A stretch of DNA of 64,000 bases. Origin: Micromonospora sp. WMMA1363 (lineage in GTDB: Bacteria > Actinomycetota > Actinomycetes > Mycobacteriales > Micromonosporaceae). The stretch is from the NCBI RefSeq assembly GCF_030345795.1, contig NZ_JAUALB010000001.1:2720001-2784000 (forward strand), given 5' to 3'. Shown piece by piece: positions 1-9,100 of this stretch; position 1 is the first letter of the stretch, and every line of letters begins with the position of its first letter. The position numbers and the translations under genes are program-made. The notes below the pieces were generated by a model that worked only from the letters and a program-made list of their open reading frames with translations, made no database searches and was not told the origin of the DNA.

Positions 1-2
1 TG

Positions 3-116
3 ATGTCCGTCGGTCAACTGGCCCGACGCGGCCCGTCCCGCATGACCACGGCCCTCCTCGTCACGGCGGTCGCCATAGCCGGGCTCGCGACGATAGGCGT
101 GCTACTTCAGGGTTAA
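3..116 (+). CDS. C-terminal end of a membrane protein or small single-pass protein (partial)
   Basis: The frame that opens at base 3 runs 37 codons to a TAA. It encodes a basic N-terminal stretch and one hydrophobic segment (about residues 14-34, rich in Ala, Val, Leu, Ile, Gly), then ends with Gln-Gly. This could be the last transmembrane helix of a longer protein that begins left of the window, or a very short membrane protein starting at the ATG at base 3. I do not recognise the family. The gene converges with the nitrilase-family gene on the other strand. Confidence 0.4.
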   Translation: MSVGQLARRGPSRMTTALLVTAVAIAGLATIGVLLQG

Positions 117-150
117 CCACCGACCCACCGACCCACCGACCCACCGCCCG
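117..150. repeat. Short tandem repeat, 8-bp unit
   Basis: The unit ACCCACCG occurs about four times in a row just after the stop codon of the leftmost frame. It lies between two convergent genes and does not form an obvious hairpin. Slippage at a GC-rich simple repeat is the simplest explanation. Confidence 0.6.
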
Positions 151-268
151 GCGGCGTCATAGCCGGAACGGCGCACCGGACCCAGTCGGCCGAGCCGCCA
201 TGGAGCAGGACCTCCCGCCGACGTACGACGCAACACACGCCCCCAGGTGTCCGATGCGTCCCCGGCCG

Positions 269-1066
269 CTAGAGACGGCGGTTGGCAAGGCTCGGCAACT
301 CGCTACGGACCGTGTGCAGGCGCTTCAGGTCGAGATCCGCGAATGCGACGCTCGCGCCGTCGGGCGCCTGGGTCAGGACGAGGCCCCACGGGTCAACCAC
401 CATGCTGCGCCCGAAACACGTCCGGCCAGGCTCATGGTCTCCGGTCTGACCGGCCGCCGCCACGAAGCACTGGTTCTCGATGGCCCGCGCGCGCAGCAGC
501 ACCTCCCAGTGGTCCCGTCCGGTGTGCAGCATGAAGGCCGCTGGCACGACGAGCAGCTGGGCGCCGCCCTCGGTGGCCAGCTTCCGGTACAGCTCCGGAA
601 AGCGCAGGTCGTAGCAGATCGACAGGCCGACCCGCAGGCCCTCCACGTCAACCACCACCGGCTGCGCACCGGGCGCGACCGTGGCCGACTCGAGGTACGA
701 CACCCGTCCGGGGATCTCCACGTCGTACAAATGGATCTTGCGATAGGTGGCGGCCAGCGTGCCGGACCGGTCGAATACCAACGACGTGTTGTACGTGCGT
801 ACCGGGTCCGGACCGCGCTCGTGAACCGAGCCGGCGATGACCCACATACCGAGGCGTCGTGCGACAGCGGCGAAAAACTCTCCCACCTCACCGTCGACCG
901 GCTCTGGATCGGGAGAGTTCGCGACGGGCCCGAGGTAGTCCACGTACTCCGGAAGGAGCGCGAGGTCGGCGCCACCGGCGGCGGCGCGCTCCAGCAGCGA
1001 CTCCGCAATTGTGAGGTTTTCCTTGCGGTCGTGCCGGGAGTTGAGCTGGCAGACAGCGATGCGCAT
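269..1066 (-). CDS. Carbon-nitrogen hydrolase (nitrilase/omega-amidase family)
   Basis: This 265-residue protein has the length and catalytic residues of the nitrilase superfamily. Glu40 lies in LLPEY, Lys110 in YRKIHLYD and Cys151 in [12 protein letters not shown]. The last motif is typical of the branch that holds omega-amidase and deaminated-glutathione amidase, so hydrolysis of a small carboxamide in the cytoplasm is likely. The substrate cannot be fixed from sequence. The gene stands alone, downstream of clpX on the same strand with an 84-bp gap, and may be read through from it. A nitrile-hydrolysing role is less likely because those enzymes are usually longer. Confidence 0.85.
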   Translation of the reverse strand: MRIAVCQLNSRHDRKENLTIAESLLERAAAGGADLALLPEYVDYLGPVANSPDPEPVDGEVGEFFAAVARRLGMWVIAGSVHERGPDPVRTYNTSLVFDRSGTLAATYRKIHLYDVEIPGRVSYLESATVAPGAQPVVVDVEGLRVGLSICYDLRFPELYRKLATEGGAQLLVVPAAFMLHTGRDHWEVLLRARAIENQCFVAAAGQTGDHEPGRTCFGRSMVVDPWGLVLTQAPDGASVAFADLDLKRLHTVRSELPSLANRRL

Positions 1067-1150
1067 GGCATCAGCGTACGGATCGGGCCGTGCTGGCGAC
1101 AGGACCTGAGGCCCGGGATGGGTGGTATCGAACCTCGGTCGCGGAACCGC

Positions 1151-2440
1151 TCAGGCAGACTTCTCCTCGCGCTCCCTGCGGGCTCGCCGCCCGGTGAACT
1201 CCCGCGGGACGATCGTCGGGTTGACGTTCTCCAGGACGACCTCACGGGTGATCAGGACGCGGGCGGCATCCGGGTTACTGGGCACCTCGTACATCACGGA
1301 GAGTAGAACCTCTTCCATGATCGCTCGAAGACCGCGGGCACCGGTGCCGCGGAGCATCGCCTGATCCGCGATTGCTTCCAGAGCCGACTGCTCGAACTCC
1401 AGCTCGACGCCGTCCAGCTCGAACAGGCGCTGATACTGCCGGACGAGGGCGTTCCGCGGCTCGGTGAGGATCCGGACCAGCGCGGTGCGATCCAGACTAC
1501 GCACGTTGGTGATCACCGGGAGCCGGCCGATGAACTCGGGGATCAGGCCGAACTTCAGCATATCCTCCGGCATCACCTGGCTGAAGATGTCATCCGTGGA
1601 CCGCTCCGAGACTGACCGGAGCCGGGCCCCAAAGCCGGTGCCGCCGTGGCCGGTGCGCGCCTCGATGATCTGGTCGAGGCCGGCGAAGGCTCCGCCGCAG
1701 ATGAACAACACGTTGGTGGTGTCGATCTGGATGAACTCCTGATGCGGGTGCTTACGGCCGCCCTGCGGCGGCACGTTCGCGACCGTGCCCTCCAGCATCT
1801 TGAGCAAGGCCTGCTGCACGCCCTCGCCAGACACGTCGCGCGTTATCGACGGATTCTCCGACTTCCGCGCAATCTTGTCGACCTCGTCGATGTAGATGAT
1901 GCCGGTCTCGGCACGTTTGATGTCGTAGTCGGCGGCCTGGATCAGCTTGAGGAGGATGTTCTCCACGTCCTCGCCGACGTAGCCAGCCTCGGTGAGGGCG
2001 GTGGCGTCCGCGATGGCGAACGGGACGTTCAGCATCCGCGCCAGGGTCTGCGCGAGGTGGGTCTTGCCGCACCCGGTCGGGCCGAGGAGCAGGATGTTCG
2101 ACTTGGCCAGCTCGACGCTGTCACTACCAGGGGCACCGGCCGCCTCGGCCTGGATCCGCTTGTAGTGGTTGTAGACCGCGACGGCGAGCGCCTTCTTGGC
2201 CTGGTCCTGACCGACGACGTAGTTGTCGAGGAACTGGCAGATCTCCATCGGCTTGGGAAGCTCTTCCCACTTCACCTCACCGGACTCGGCCAACTCCTCC
2301 TCGATGATCTCGTTGCAGAGATCGATGCACTCGTCGCAGATATAGACCCCGGGACCCGCGATGAGCTTCTTGACCTGCTTCTGCGATTTGCCGCAGAAGG
2401 AGCACTTCAGTAGGTCGCCGCCGTCACCGATCCGTGCCAC
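1151..2440 (-). CDS. clpX: ClpX, ATP-binding unfoldase subunit of the Clp protease
   Basis: This 429-residue AAA+ unfoldase recognises tagged or misfolded proteins and threads them into ClpP. The N-terminal zinc-binding domain shows four cysteines (Cys13, Cys16, Cys35, Cys38). The Walker A motif GPTGCGKT is at 120-127, the GYVG pore loop at 153-156 and the Walker B motif IIYIDEVDK at 181-189. Length and domain order match the family. The gene follows clpP1 and clpP2 on the same strand, so protease and unfoldase are clustered as in most actinobacteria. A hairpin between clpP2 and clpX implies separate or attenuated transcription. Function is confident from motifs alone. Confidence 0.98.
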   Translation of the reverse strand: MARIGDGGDLLKCSFCGKSQKQVKKLIAGPGVYICDECIDLCNEIIEEELAESGEVKWEELPKPMEICQFLDNYVVGQDQAKKALAVAVYNHYKRIQAEAAGAPGSDSVELAKSNILLLGPTGCGKTHLAQTLARMLNVPFAIADATALTEAGYVGEDVENILLKLIQAADYDIKRAETGIIYIDEVDKIARKSENPSITRDVSGEGVQQALLKMLEGTVANVPPQGGRKHPHQEFIQIDTTNVLFICGGAFAGLDQIIEARTGHGGTGFGARLRSVSERSTDDIFSQVMPEDMLKFGLIPEFIGRLPVITNVRSLDRTALVRILTEPRNALVRQYQRLFELDGVELEFEQSALEAIADQAMLRGTGARGLRAIMEEVLLSVMYEVPSNPDAARVLITREVVLENVNPTIVPREFTGRRARREREEKSA

Positions 2441-2600
2441 CTACATTCTCCCTGCACTCATCGGCCGGTCAACCGGCCACGACCTGCGGACGCCGCGCGC
2501 CGCCCGTCTCTGCTACCCCGCCGGTCGGACCAGCGAAGCGGTACAGACCCGACGTTACCCGCTGGCGCGGTTTTCTCCGACCCCCAAAACGGGTGTGTCA

Positions 2601-2634
2601 GAGGTCGGCCGGGAGCGGATTCCCGACCGACCTC
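2601..2634 (-). terminator. Hairpin terminator after clpP2
   Basis: The arms GAGGTCGGCCGGGA and TCCCGACCGACCTC pair over 14 bp with one G-T wobble around a 6-nt loop, 14 bp past the clpP2 stop. There is no T-tract, as is usual in high-GC actinobacteria. It probably ends or attenuates the clpP1-clpP2 transcript before clpX. Confidence 0.65.
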
Positions 2635-2647
2635 CAACCCGTACCGC

Positions 2648-3310
2648 TCAGCTGGCGGCGTTGGCGGCCAGCAGACCCTTCTTACGGCTGGTGAGGATCG
2701 TGTCCACCAGCCCGTACTCCCTGGACTCCTCGGCCGTCATGATCTTATCCCGATCGATGTCCTTGCGAACCTTCTCGATCGGCTGGTTGCAGTGCCGGGA
2801 CAGCATCTCCTCCAGCTGCGTCCGCATCCGCAGAATCTCCCGGGCCTGGATCTCGATGTCCGAGCCCTGCCCGTAGCCGCCCTCGGTGGCCGGCTGGTGG
2901 ATGATGATCCGGGAGTTCGGCAACGCCATCCGCTTACCCGGAGTGCCGGCGGACAGCAGCACCGCCGCGGCGCTGGCCGCCTGACCCAAACAGACCGTCT
3001 GTATGTCCGGCCGGACATACTGCATCGTGTCGTAGATCGCCGTCATGGCCGTGAACGAGCCACCGGGCGAGTTGATGTACATGATGATGTCGCGGTCCGG
3101 GTCGGTGCCCTCAAGCGTCAACAGCTGGGCCATCACGTCGTTGGCCGACGCGTCGTCGACCTGGACCCCGAGAAAGATAATCCGATCCTCGAAGAGTTTG
3201 TTGTACGGGTTGGACTCCTTGACCCCGTACGACGTGCGCTCGACGAACGACGGTAGGACGTAGCGGTTGTGCACGGCCGCGAACTGGGGCGGCAGGCTCA
3301 GGTCGGTCAT
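2648..3310 (-). CDS. clpP2: ClpP2, ATP-dependent Clp protease proteolytic subunit
   Basis: This 220-residue serine protease subunit carries the full ClpP triad: Ser113 in GQAAS, His138 in IIIHQP and Asp188 in DIDRD. The oxyanion segment SPGGS is at about 81-85. It starts 14 bp after the clpP1 stop, so the two are co-transcribed. In actinobacteria ClpP1 and ClpP2 form a mixed two-ring particle that needs both subunits and associates with ClpX or ClpC. The longer N-terminus (MTDLSLPPQF...) and the position downstream of the other paralogue support the ClpP2 label, but the 1/2 numbering varies between genomes. Confidence 0.95.
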   Translation of the reverse strand: MTDLSLPPQFAAVHNRYVLPSFVERTSYGVKESNPYNKLFEDRIIFLGVQVDDASANDVMAQLLTLEGTDPDRDIIMYINSPGGSFTAMTAIYDTMQYVRPDIQTVCLGQAASAAAVLLSAGTPGKRMALPNSRIIIHQPATEGGYGQGSDIEIQAREILRMRTQLEEMLSRHCNQPIEKVRKDIDRDKIMTAEESREYGLVDTILTSRKKGLLAANAAS

Positions 3311-3324
3311 CGTCAGCTCCTCGC

Positions 3325-3966
3325 TCAGCTCAGGGTCCCGGCGCCTTCCGGAACCTGGGCGGCTCCGGTGATCACCTTGTCGATGAAGCCGTAGTCCATG
3401 GCCTCCTGGGCGGTGAACCAGCGGTCACGGTCCGAATCCGCCTCGATCTGCGCCTGGCCCTGGCCGGTGTGGAAGGCGACCCGCTCCTGGAACATCCGCT
3501 TCGTGTAGAGCATCTGCTCCGCCTGGATGGCGATGTCGGAGGCGGTGCCGCCCATGCCGCCCGACGGCTGGTGCATCATGATCCGGGCGTGGGGCAGGGC
3601 GTACCGCTTACCCTTGGTGCCCGCGCAGAGCAGCAGCTGGCCCATGGAGGCCGCCATGCCCATCGCCACGGTCGACACGTCATTGTCGATGAACTGCATC
3701 GTGTCGTAGATCGCCATGCCCGAGTAGACCGAGCCGCCCGGCGAGTTGATCCAGAGGTTGATGTCGCGGTCCGGGTCCTCCGCGGCGAGCAGCAGCAGCT
3801 GCGCGCAGATGCGGTTGGCGACCTGGTCGGTCACCTCGCTGCCCAGGAAGATGATCCGCTCCTTGAGCAACCGGTTGTAGACCGAGTCGTCGAGGTTGCC
3901 AATGTTGTCGCCACCTCGGGCGTCAATCGCCCGGAGCGGCGTCGCTGGGATGTGCATGTCGGTCAT
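3325..3966 (-). CDS. clpP1: ClpP1, ATP-dependent Clp protease proteolytic subunit
   Basis: This 213-residue ClpP paralogue has Ser107 in MAASMG, His132 in IMMHQP and Asp181 in DSDRD, so the triad is intact. It is the first gene of a clpP1-clpP2 pair and lies downstream of tig, separated by a GC-rich hairpin. The pair supplies the barrel in which proteins unfolded by ClpX or ClpC are degraded. The sequence around the active site ([11 protein letters not shown]) is of the same type as actinobacterial ClpP1. Paralogues with both triads intact argue that neither is a regulatory dead subunit. Confidence 0.95.
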   Translation of the reverse strand: MTDMHIPATPLRAIDARGGDNIGNLDDSVYNRLLKERIIFLGSEVTDQVANRICAQLLLLAAEDPDRDINLWINSPGGSVYSGMAIYDTMQFIDNDVSTVAMGMAASMGQLLLCAGTKGKRYALPHARIMMHQPSGGMGGTASDIAIQAEQMLYTKRMFQERVAFHTGQGQAQIEADSDRDRWFTAQEAMDYGFIDKVITGAAQVPEGAGTLS

Positions 3967-4089
3967 GGCAGCCCTTCGCTCTCCGTACCGTCCTACCCGA
4001 CACTAACCGCTCACCCGGTCCGCAGCGTCCCGGTCGGGGCGCTGTTCGCTCTCAGCGCAGCCCCCTCGGGCGTACCCCGGAACGGGTTT

Positions 4090-4125
4090 CGGCCGCCGCC
4101 CAACCACGTCGGGGGACGGCGGCCG
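4090..4125 (-). terminator. Hairpin terminator after tig
   Basis: A GC-rich inverted repeat (CGGCCGCCGCCC with a near-exact partner arm containing one extra base) begins 13 bp past the tig stop. It separates tig from the clpP1 promoter region. A poly-T tail is missing. Confidence 0.6.
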
Positions 4126-4137
4126 CTGCCCAGGCGA

Positions 4138-5484
4138 TCAGTGCTCGTGGTCGTGCTCCGCCTCGTTCTCGGCGCGCAGGGCCTCGAGGGTCACCTCGTT
4201 GCCGGCGGTGTCCCTGATCACGATCCGCTCCATGATCGAGGCCAGTGCCTTGCCACGTCGGACGTCACCGTAGACAGCGCCGGCCGCGCCGGAGCGGACA
4301 AGCTGGTCGTAGTACTGCTGCGGGGCCATCCCGGCCCGCTGCGCCCGGTGCACGATCTCGTGCCCGAACTCGTCGTCGGAGACCTGGGTGTCCTCGGCGT
4401 CGGCAATCGTGTCCAGCATGAGCTGAATCTTGACGCCCTGAGTGGCCGCCTCGGTCAGCTCGGTGTCGATCTGCTCCTCGGTCTTCTCCTCAGCCGCGAG
4501 GTACTCCTCCAGCGAGGCACCGATGCGCTCGAGCTGGTCGACCATCGCCGCCCGGCGGCTCTCGACCTCCTCGCGAACGACACCCTCCGGCGCCGGCACG
4601 TCGGCAGCCTCGACGAGCTGCTCCAGCGCCTTGTCCCGGGCGGCGTAGATCTGCTCCACGCGCTTGCCCCGGGTCACCCGCTCGCGGAGGTCGTCGCGCA
4701 GTTCCTGGATGGTGTCGAACTCGCTTGCCAGCTGGGCGAACTCGTCGTTCAGCTCGGGGAGCTCCTTCTCCTTGACCGTGCGGACGGTCACCGACACCTC
4801 GGCCTCCCGGCCGGCGTAGTCACCGCCGACCAGCTCGGTGGTGAAGGTCGCACTCTCGCCGGCGGCGACGCCGACGAGGGCCTCATCCAGCCCCGGCAGG
4901 AGCTGCTTGCTGCCGACCTCGTGCGAGATGTTGCTCGCCGAGCCGCCGGGCACCTCCTCGCCGTCGACGGTCGCGTTCAGATCGATCTGCACGTAGTCGC
5001 CCTCGGCGGCGGCCCGCTCGACGGTCTTGAGGGTGGCGAACCGCTCGCGGAGGCTCTGCACCTGATTGTCGACCTCGCTGCCGTCGATCTGCAGCTCGTC
5101 GACGGTCACCTCGATGGTGGCCGGGTCGGGCAGGGTGATCTCCGGACGGACGTCCACCTCGGCGGTGAAGTTCAGCGCGTCACCGTCGGCGAACTCGGTG
5201 ATCTCGACCTCCGGACGGCCCAGCGTCTTCAGGTCGTGCTCGCGGACCGCGGCGAGGATGTTCTGCGGGATGGCCTCCTGGACCGCCTCGTTGAGGACGG
5301 TGCCCCGGCCGACCCGCTGGTCGATCACCACGGCGGGGACCTTTCCCCGGCGGAAGCCGGGAACCTGGACCTGCTGGCCGATCTCCCGGTACGCCTTCTT
5401 GAGGCTCGGCTCGAGCTCGACGAACGGCACCTCGATGGCGAGCCGCACGCGCGTCGGGCTCAGAGTCTCGACGGTGCTCTTCAC
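4138..5484 (-). CDS. tig: Trigger factor, ribosome-associated chaperone and prolyl isomerase
   Basis: This 448-residue protein matches trigger factor in length and layout. The N-terminal ribosome-binding domain (about 1-115) carries the loop GFRRGKVP at 43-50, which is the ribosome docking signature. A central FKBP-type prolyl isomerase domain follows (about 150-240, with EGDYVQIDL and a GSKQLLPGLDEAL segment). The C-terminal helical arms end in a His/Glu-rich tail (EHDHEH). It binds nascent chains at the exit tunnel. Its place upstream of clpP1P2-clpX is the widely conserved bacterial order. The start ATG is supported by the family N-terminus MKSTVE. Confidence 0.97.
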   Translation of the reverse strand: MKSTVETLSPTRVRLAIEVPFVELEPSLKKAYREIGQQVQVPGFRRGKVPAVVIDQRVGRGTVLNEAVQEAIPQNILAAVREHDLKTLGRPEVEITEFADGDALNFTAEVDVRPEITLPDPATIEVTVDELQIDGSEVDNQVQSLRERFATLKTVERAAAEGDYVQIDLNATVDGEEVPGGSASNISHEVGSKQLLPGLDEALVGVAAGESATFTTELVGGDYAGREAEVSVTVRTVKEKELPELNDEFAQLASEFDTIQELRDDLRERVTRGKRVEQIYAARDKALEQLVEAADVPAPEGVVREEVESRRAAMVDQLERIGASLEEYLAAEEKTEEQIDTELTEAATQGVKIQLMLDTIADAEDTQVSDDEFGHEIVHRAQRAGMAPQQYYDQLVRSGAAGAVYGDVRRGKALASIMERIVIRDTAGNEVTLEALRAENEAEHDHEH

Positions 5485-5628
5485 AGGCGTACTCCTTGAC
5501 GGATCTCAGTTGGTCTGGGCGCTCTACAGCCCATCGAGTGTAGGCGAGCCGGCACAGCCGACCGCCACCGCCCGGGTGGCCGCGCGGGAAACCGGCGACA
5601 CCCGGGGCGGCCCGGCCGCGGACGACAG

Positions 5629-5702
5629 TCGGGGTGGCGGGATTTGAACCCACGGCCCCTCGCTCCCAAAGCGAGTGCGCTACCAAGCTGCGCCACACCC
5701 CG
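5629..5702 (-). tRNA. tRNA-Pro, anticodon UGG
   Basis: Read on the minus strand, a 74-nt cloverleaf has acceptor arms CGGGGTG and CACCCCG with discriminator A. The anticodon stem CTCGC/GCGAG encloses loop TTTGGGA (anticodon TGG), and the T loop reads TTCAAAT. CCA is not encoded. Confidence 0.95.
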
Positions 5703-5815
5703 TGGCGGGAAACAGTCTATGCGGTCGACGCTCGCCGGGCGCCCCCCGGGGCGGGTACACGCCCTCTCGGGGACGACGAGAGAGGTCCGGCGGCCACAGA
5801 TCCATGAGAAGGTGA

Positions 5816-5843
5816 GCCACCTTCAACCCGGATCGAAGGTGGC
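5816..5843. terminator. Perfect 9-bp hairpin between the two tRNA genes
   Basis: GCCACCTTC and GAAGGTGGC pair around a 10-nt loop. It lies in the 334-bp space between the divergent tRNA-Pro and tRNA-Gly genes. That space otherwise holds no gene I can support. It may act as a terminator or be part of the tRNA promoters' surroundings. Confidence 0.35.
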
Positions 5844-6036
5844 GGCGACCCGACGATCCGTGACAGCAACGGGCACACGGGATGGTTGAAGAAGTTCAGC
5901 GTGACCGCCGCCGGCCAGGCCAGCCGTTTGGACGGCGCGCGGATCGTGGGCGGCGGGCGACACGCCGGGCGTGGCTGCGCGGACCGCGAACCGATTGGGT
6001 ACGCTGTCGGCGCGTCCCCACGACCCGGGGATGCGC

Positions 6037-6107
6037 GCGGGCGTAGCTCAATGGCAGAGCTTCAGTCTTCCAAACTGACGGTGCGGGTTCGATTCCCGTC
6101 GCCCGCT
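6037..6107 (+). tRNA. tRNA-Gly, anticodon UCC (integration target)
   Basis: A 71-nt cloverleaf has acceptor arms GCGGGCG and CGCCCGC with discriminator T, and CCA encoded at 6108-6110. The anticodon stem TCAGT/ACTGA holds loop CTTCCAA, so the anticodon is TCC. From the anticodon to the 3' end it is repeated at 17638 and 30651, so it is the attachment site of the integrated elements, and the left copy restores a complete tRNA. Confidence 0.97.
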
Positions 6108-6109
6108 CC
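6066..6109 (+). repeat. attL: tRNA-Gly-derived attachment core, copy 1
   Basis: The 44 bp from the anticodon loop to the encoded CC recur without change at 17638-17681. From the next base onward they recur at 30651-30693. The core spans the anticodon and T stems, which is usual for tyrosine-integrase elements that insert in tRNA genes. Confidence 0.95.
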
Positions 6110-6120
6110 ACAGACCGCCG

Positions 6121-6155
6121 GCCCAGGTCAGAGGCTGCATCCCCCGATCCTGGGC
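6121..6155 (-). terminator. Hairpin beyond the 3' end of the element 1 integrase
   Basis: GCCCAGGTC pairs with GATCCTGGGC (one bulge) between the left core and the integrase stop. A matching hairpin stands at the same place in element 2 (17690-17720), so it belongs to the elements and probably ends the rep-xis-int transcript before it enters the tRNA. Confidence 0.6.
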
Positions 6156-6202
6156 CGATCGGCCAATTCCCCGCTTCGATCTTGCGGGCCATCCGTGGGC
6201 CA

Positions 6203-7192
6203 TTAGCGGCTTTGGCCGCCCTTTCGCCGGGCCTGCTTGGCGATCCGCCGGTCCATGGCCGAGGCGATTTCTCGATCACGCTCGTTGGTGGCGTGCTGGT
6301 AGATCAATGCGGCTCGCATACTCGCGTGGCCCATCCGGTGCATCAGTTCCCGCGTGCTCGCCCCAGAGGCTGCGGCAAGGGTGTTGCCGGTGTGCCGCAG
6401 GTCGTGGAAGTGAAAGCCCGCCAGCCCAAGCGCCGCGACCGTCCGCGTCCACTTGACCGCCCGCCCGAAGTTGCCGGACCGCAGCAGAGCGCCCTTGTCC
6501 CCGGTGAAGACCAGGGCGTCAGCATCGGCGGCGGTGAACTCGTCCAGATGCGCCCGCAGGGCCTCCACGGCGGCGGCAGGCAGGGCGACGACGCGGACCC
6601 CGGCGGCCGACTTGGGCGGCCCGAACTCCAGGTGACTCCGTAGCGCGGCGAGCTTGCGGGCGACGCGGACCGTGCCGGCGTCGAGGTCGAGATCCCGGCG
6701 ACGAAGCGCGACCAACTCGCCCCACCGCAGGCCAGAGAGCGCCGCGACCAAGACGAGCGCCGAATACCGAGCGGGCACGGCGTTGGCTAGGGCGTAGACC
6801 TGGGCGATGGTGGCCGTGGGCCGCTCCGGGGTGTGGTACTGGTCGTAGCCCTTGATCCGACACGGGTTCTGCCGAATAATCTCGTCCTCACGTACCGCCG
6901 TGTTCAGGACGGCCCGCAGCAGCGCGTACGCCTTGACCGCCTGGGGCTCAGGAACGCCCGCATCCAGGAGCTTCTTTCGCCAAGCCCGGACGGTCGCCGG
7001 CCTGATCCCGCCCAGCATCAGGTGCCCGAGGTACGGAGCGACCTGCCGCGCGAACAGGAACTCATAGCCCTGTCGCGTCCTCGGAGCGAGCTTGCGCTCA
7101 GCGATCCACCGTTGCCCGTACTCCAAGAGTTCAATCTCGCCAGCTTCCGGCGCGACCCACTCCCCCTGGGCCTGACCCGGTTTGACGGACAT
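6203..7192 (-). pseudogene. int: Tyrosine integrase of element 1, 3' fragment
   Basis: This fragment carries the catalytic domain of a tyrosine recombinase with all key residues visible: Arg in LSGLRWGEL, the box HDLRHT, His in MGHAS and Tyr in IYQHA. It has the usual arrangement of the integrase encoded beside the attachment core. The first eight codons of the open frame come from the terminal repeat of an IS element (boundary at 7172/7173), so this is not the native start. Earlier integrase sequence lies at 8477-8625 and 10142-10191. Removing the IS with one 3-bp target copy joins the reading frame cleanly (...EIIRGG then AQGEWV...). The protein is probably inactive. Confidence 0.88.
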
Positions 7193-7235
7193 CCCAGCTC
7201 AGAGGGGCTGTGTGCTCCTCGGGAGGATGTTCATC

Positions 7236-7547
7236 ATGGAAGGCATGGGCAAGAAACCACGCCGGCCGCGCAGAGCGTTCACGCCGGAGTTCAAGGCGGA
7301 GATCGTCGAGGTGTGCCGGCGGGGTGACCGATCGGTGGCGCAGGTCGTGAGGGACTTCGACCTGACCGAGACCGCGGTCCGTGAGTGGGTCAGGCAGGCC
7401 GACATCGACGCCGGCACCCGCAGCGACGGGTTGACCAGCGACGAGCGCGACGAGCTGGCGCGGCTGCGGCGGGAGAACCGCCGGCTCCGCGAGGACGTCG
7501 ACATCCTGAAACGGGCCACGGCTTTCTTCGTGAGGGAGACCCGGTGA
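7236..7547 (+). CDS. IS3-family transposase OrfA
   Basis: This 103-residue DNA-binding protein has a basic start and a helix-turn-helix (about 12-55, with FTPEFKAEIVEVCRR and TETAVREWVRQA). A leucine-zipper-like coiled coil follows (about 68-95, ELARLRRENRRLREDVDIL). The ATG at 7236 is preceded by GGGAGG at a good distance, so I prefer it to in-frame starts upstream. The stop overlaps the orfB GTG (GTGA). In IS3 elements OrfA alone binds the ends and the OrfAB fusion arises by -1 frameshifting near the end of orfA. Confidence 0.9.
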   Translation: MEGMGKKPRRPRRAFTPEFKAEIVEVCRRGDRSVAQVVRDFDLTETAVREWVRQADIDAGTRSDGLTSDERDELARLRRENRRLREDVDILKRATAFFVRETR

Positions 7548-8440
7548 ACGTGTACCCGTTCATCGAGGCGGAGAAGGCGCGGCCCGACGGGAACGTGAAG
7601 CGTTCCTGTGAGCTGCTGGAGGTCTCCCGGTCCGCCTACTACCAGCACCGTGCCGGGCCGTCGCGGCGGGAACGCGACGACGCAGACCTCGCCGCCCGCA
7701 TCGCGCAGATCCACGCCGACTCGGCCGGCACCTACGGCGCACCCCGGGTCCGCGCCGAACTCGCCGCCCAGGGGCGGCGGCACTCCGGCAAGCGGGTCGC
7801 CCGGCTGATGCGGGGCGCCGGGTTGTGCGGCCGCACGCCGAAGCGGTGGCGCACCACGACCGTGCCCGACCCGGGGGCGGCGTTGTCGGCGGACCTGATC
7901 CGCCGGGACTTCGACGTCGCCGCCGGCCGGGTCGACACCCGCTGGTGCGGCGACATCACCTACATCCACACGTGGGAGGGCTGGCTGTACCTCGCCACCG
8001 TCATCGACATCGCCTCACGCCGGGTTGTGGGCTGGGCGACCGCCGACCACCTACGGACCGATCTGCCCGCTCAGGCGTTGTCCAACGCGATCGCCGTCCG
8101 ACGCCCGACCGGGCCGGTGATCTTCCACAGCGACCGGGGTTGCCAGTACACGAGTGCGCAGTACGCCCGGCTGGCCGACCGCAACGGGGTGCGGTTGTCG
8201 GTTGGTGGGCGGGGTCAGTGCTGGGACAACGCCGTCGCGGAGTCGTTCTTCGCCACGATCAAGACCGAACTGCTCGACCGGAGGGCGTGGCCGACCCGGG
8301 CCGCCGCCCGTGCGGCGATCTTCGAGTGGATCGAGGGGTGGTACAACACCCGCCGCCGCCATTCCACCCTGGACTACATGAGCCCGGCCGAGTATGAGGC
8401 GACGGCCTATTCCCGCAGGCCAACGAGCAAGGTAGCGTGA
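7544..8440 (+). CDS. IS3-family transposase OrfB (DDE integrase core)
   Basis: This 298-residue protein has an HTH_21-type N-terminal segment and an rve integrase core. The DDE residues are visible in WCGDITYI, FHSDRGCQYTS and WDNAVAESFFATIK. The GTG start overlaps the orfA stop, so translation is coupled or produced by frameshift fusion. No internal stop is seen, so the copy looks complete and potentially active. It has disabled the host element's integrase. Confidence 0.92.
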   Translation: MNVYPFIEAEKARPDGNVKRSCELLEVSRSAYYQHRAGPSRRERDDADLAARIAQIHADSAGTYGAPRVRAELAAQGRRHSGKRVARLMRGAGLCGRTPKRWRTTTVPDPGAALSADLIRRDFDVAAGRVDTRWCGDITYIHTWEGWLYLATVIDIASRRVVGWATADHLRTDLPAQALSNAIAVRRPTGPVIFHSDRGCQYTSAQYARLADRNGVRLSVGGRGQCWDNAVAESFFATIKTELLDRRAWPTRAAARAAIFEWIEGWYNTRRRHSTLDYMSPAEYEATAYSRRPTSKVA

Positions 8441-8476
8441 GATCAACTTACCGACCCTGTCCGTCAAACCGGGTCA

Positions 8477-8631
8477 ACCCCACCCCGGATGATCTCCGAC
8501 TCAACCAGGGTCAACCACTTCTCCGCCTGCTTCTCAGTGGCGAAGGTGCGCGGAGCCGTCCGGGTCAATCCGTCCGGGCCAACGTAGCGAGCCTGCCAAC
8601 GACCAGACGAACGCTGGCCCCTCTGTGTCAT
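8477..8631 (-). pseudogene. int: Tyrosine integrase of element 1, middle fragment
   Basis: The frame encodes the AP2-like N-terminal arm of the integrase, with SSGRWQARYVGPDGLTR and a TFATEKQAEKWL segment. These align with residues 15-55 of the intact integrase of element 2. It is cut on the left by IS A (8476) and on the right by IS B (8626). The apparent ATG at 8631-8629 is made by the end of IS B and is not native. Confidence 0.85.
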
Positions 8632-8698
8632 CCTTGGGGAAGGCAGGTTGACCTGCTGAAACTCTGACCCGTGAGGGCGTGCAAGGAGATCCACCCCC

Positions 8699-9100
8699 GT
8701 GACATCGCATCACCCGGTGCCCGACCCCGAGGTACCAGCAAAGCCCCGAACAAGGACATACACCGCCGCGTACAAGGCGCGGATCCTGGCCGAGTACGAG
8801 ACCCTCGATAAGGCCGGCAAGGGCGCCCTGCTTCGTCGGGAAGGCCTGTACACGTCGCTGCTCGCGGCGTGGAAGCATCAGCGTGACGCCGGCGCCCGCG
8901 AGGCCCTGGCCAAGCCGGCCGGGCGGCCGAAGACCGATCCGGCGGTGCTGGAGGCAGCCCGGTTGCGGGCAGACAACGAGCGGCTGCGCGCCGAGTTGGA
9001 CAAGGCCCGCAAGGTGATCGAGGTGCAGGGAAAACTCTCCGCGCTGTTGGGGCAACTCGCGACCGACAGCCAGCACAGCGGGAGCGAGCCGACACCATGA
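8699..9100 (+). CDS. IS3-family transposase OrfA (IS B)
   Basis: This 133-residue protein has a helix-turn-helix (about 20-60, with [16 protein letters not shown]) and a C-terminal coiled coil ([20 protein letters not shown]). This is the OrfA pattern of the IS3 family, but it is a different subgroup from IS A. The likely start is GTG at 8699, preceded by AAGGAG. The stop overlaps the orfB ATG by four bases. It binds the IS ends and recruits OrfB. Confidence 0.85.
   Translation: MTSHHPVPDPEVPAKPRTRTYTAAYKARILAEYETLDKAGKGALLRREGLYTSLLAAWKHQRDAGAREALAKPAGRPKTDPAVLEAARLRADNERLRAELDKARKVIEVQGKLSALLGQLATDSQHSGSEPTP

Larger units (their letters stand above)
7173..8476 (+). mobile_element. IS3-family insertion sequence A (1304 bp)
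   Basis: The element is bounded by perfect 19-bp terminal inverted repeats beginning TGACCCGGTTTGACGGACA at 7173-7191 and 8458-8476. It encodes overlapping orfA and orfB. Flanking trinucleotides GCC and ACC look like an imperfect 3-bp target duplication. It lies inside the element 1 integrase gene, in the opposite orientation to it. Confidence 0.9.

Noticed and set aside
200..1306. Long rightward open frame across the nitrilase and clpX 3' ends
   Set aside because: It lies opposite two genes with full catalytic motifs, is Arg/Gly/Pro-rich and has no domain. It is a high-GC shadow.
3469..5499. 676-codon rightward frame opposite clpP1 and tig
   Set aside because: Composition is Leu/Val/Gly/Asp-rich without motifs and it mirrors the codon bias of the genes on the other strand.
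7182..7192. Apparent ATG starts of integrase fragments at 7192 and 8631
   Set aside because: Both start codons are supplied by IS terminal repeats, so they are not native integrase starts.
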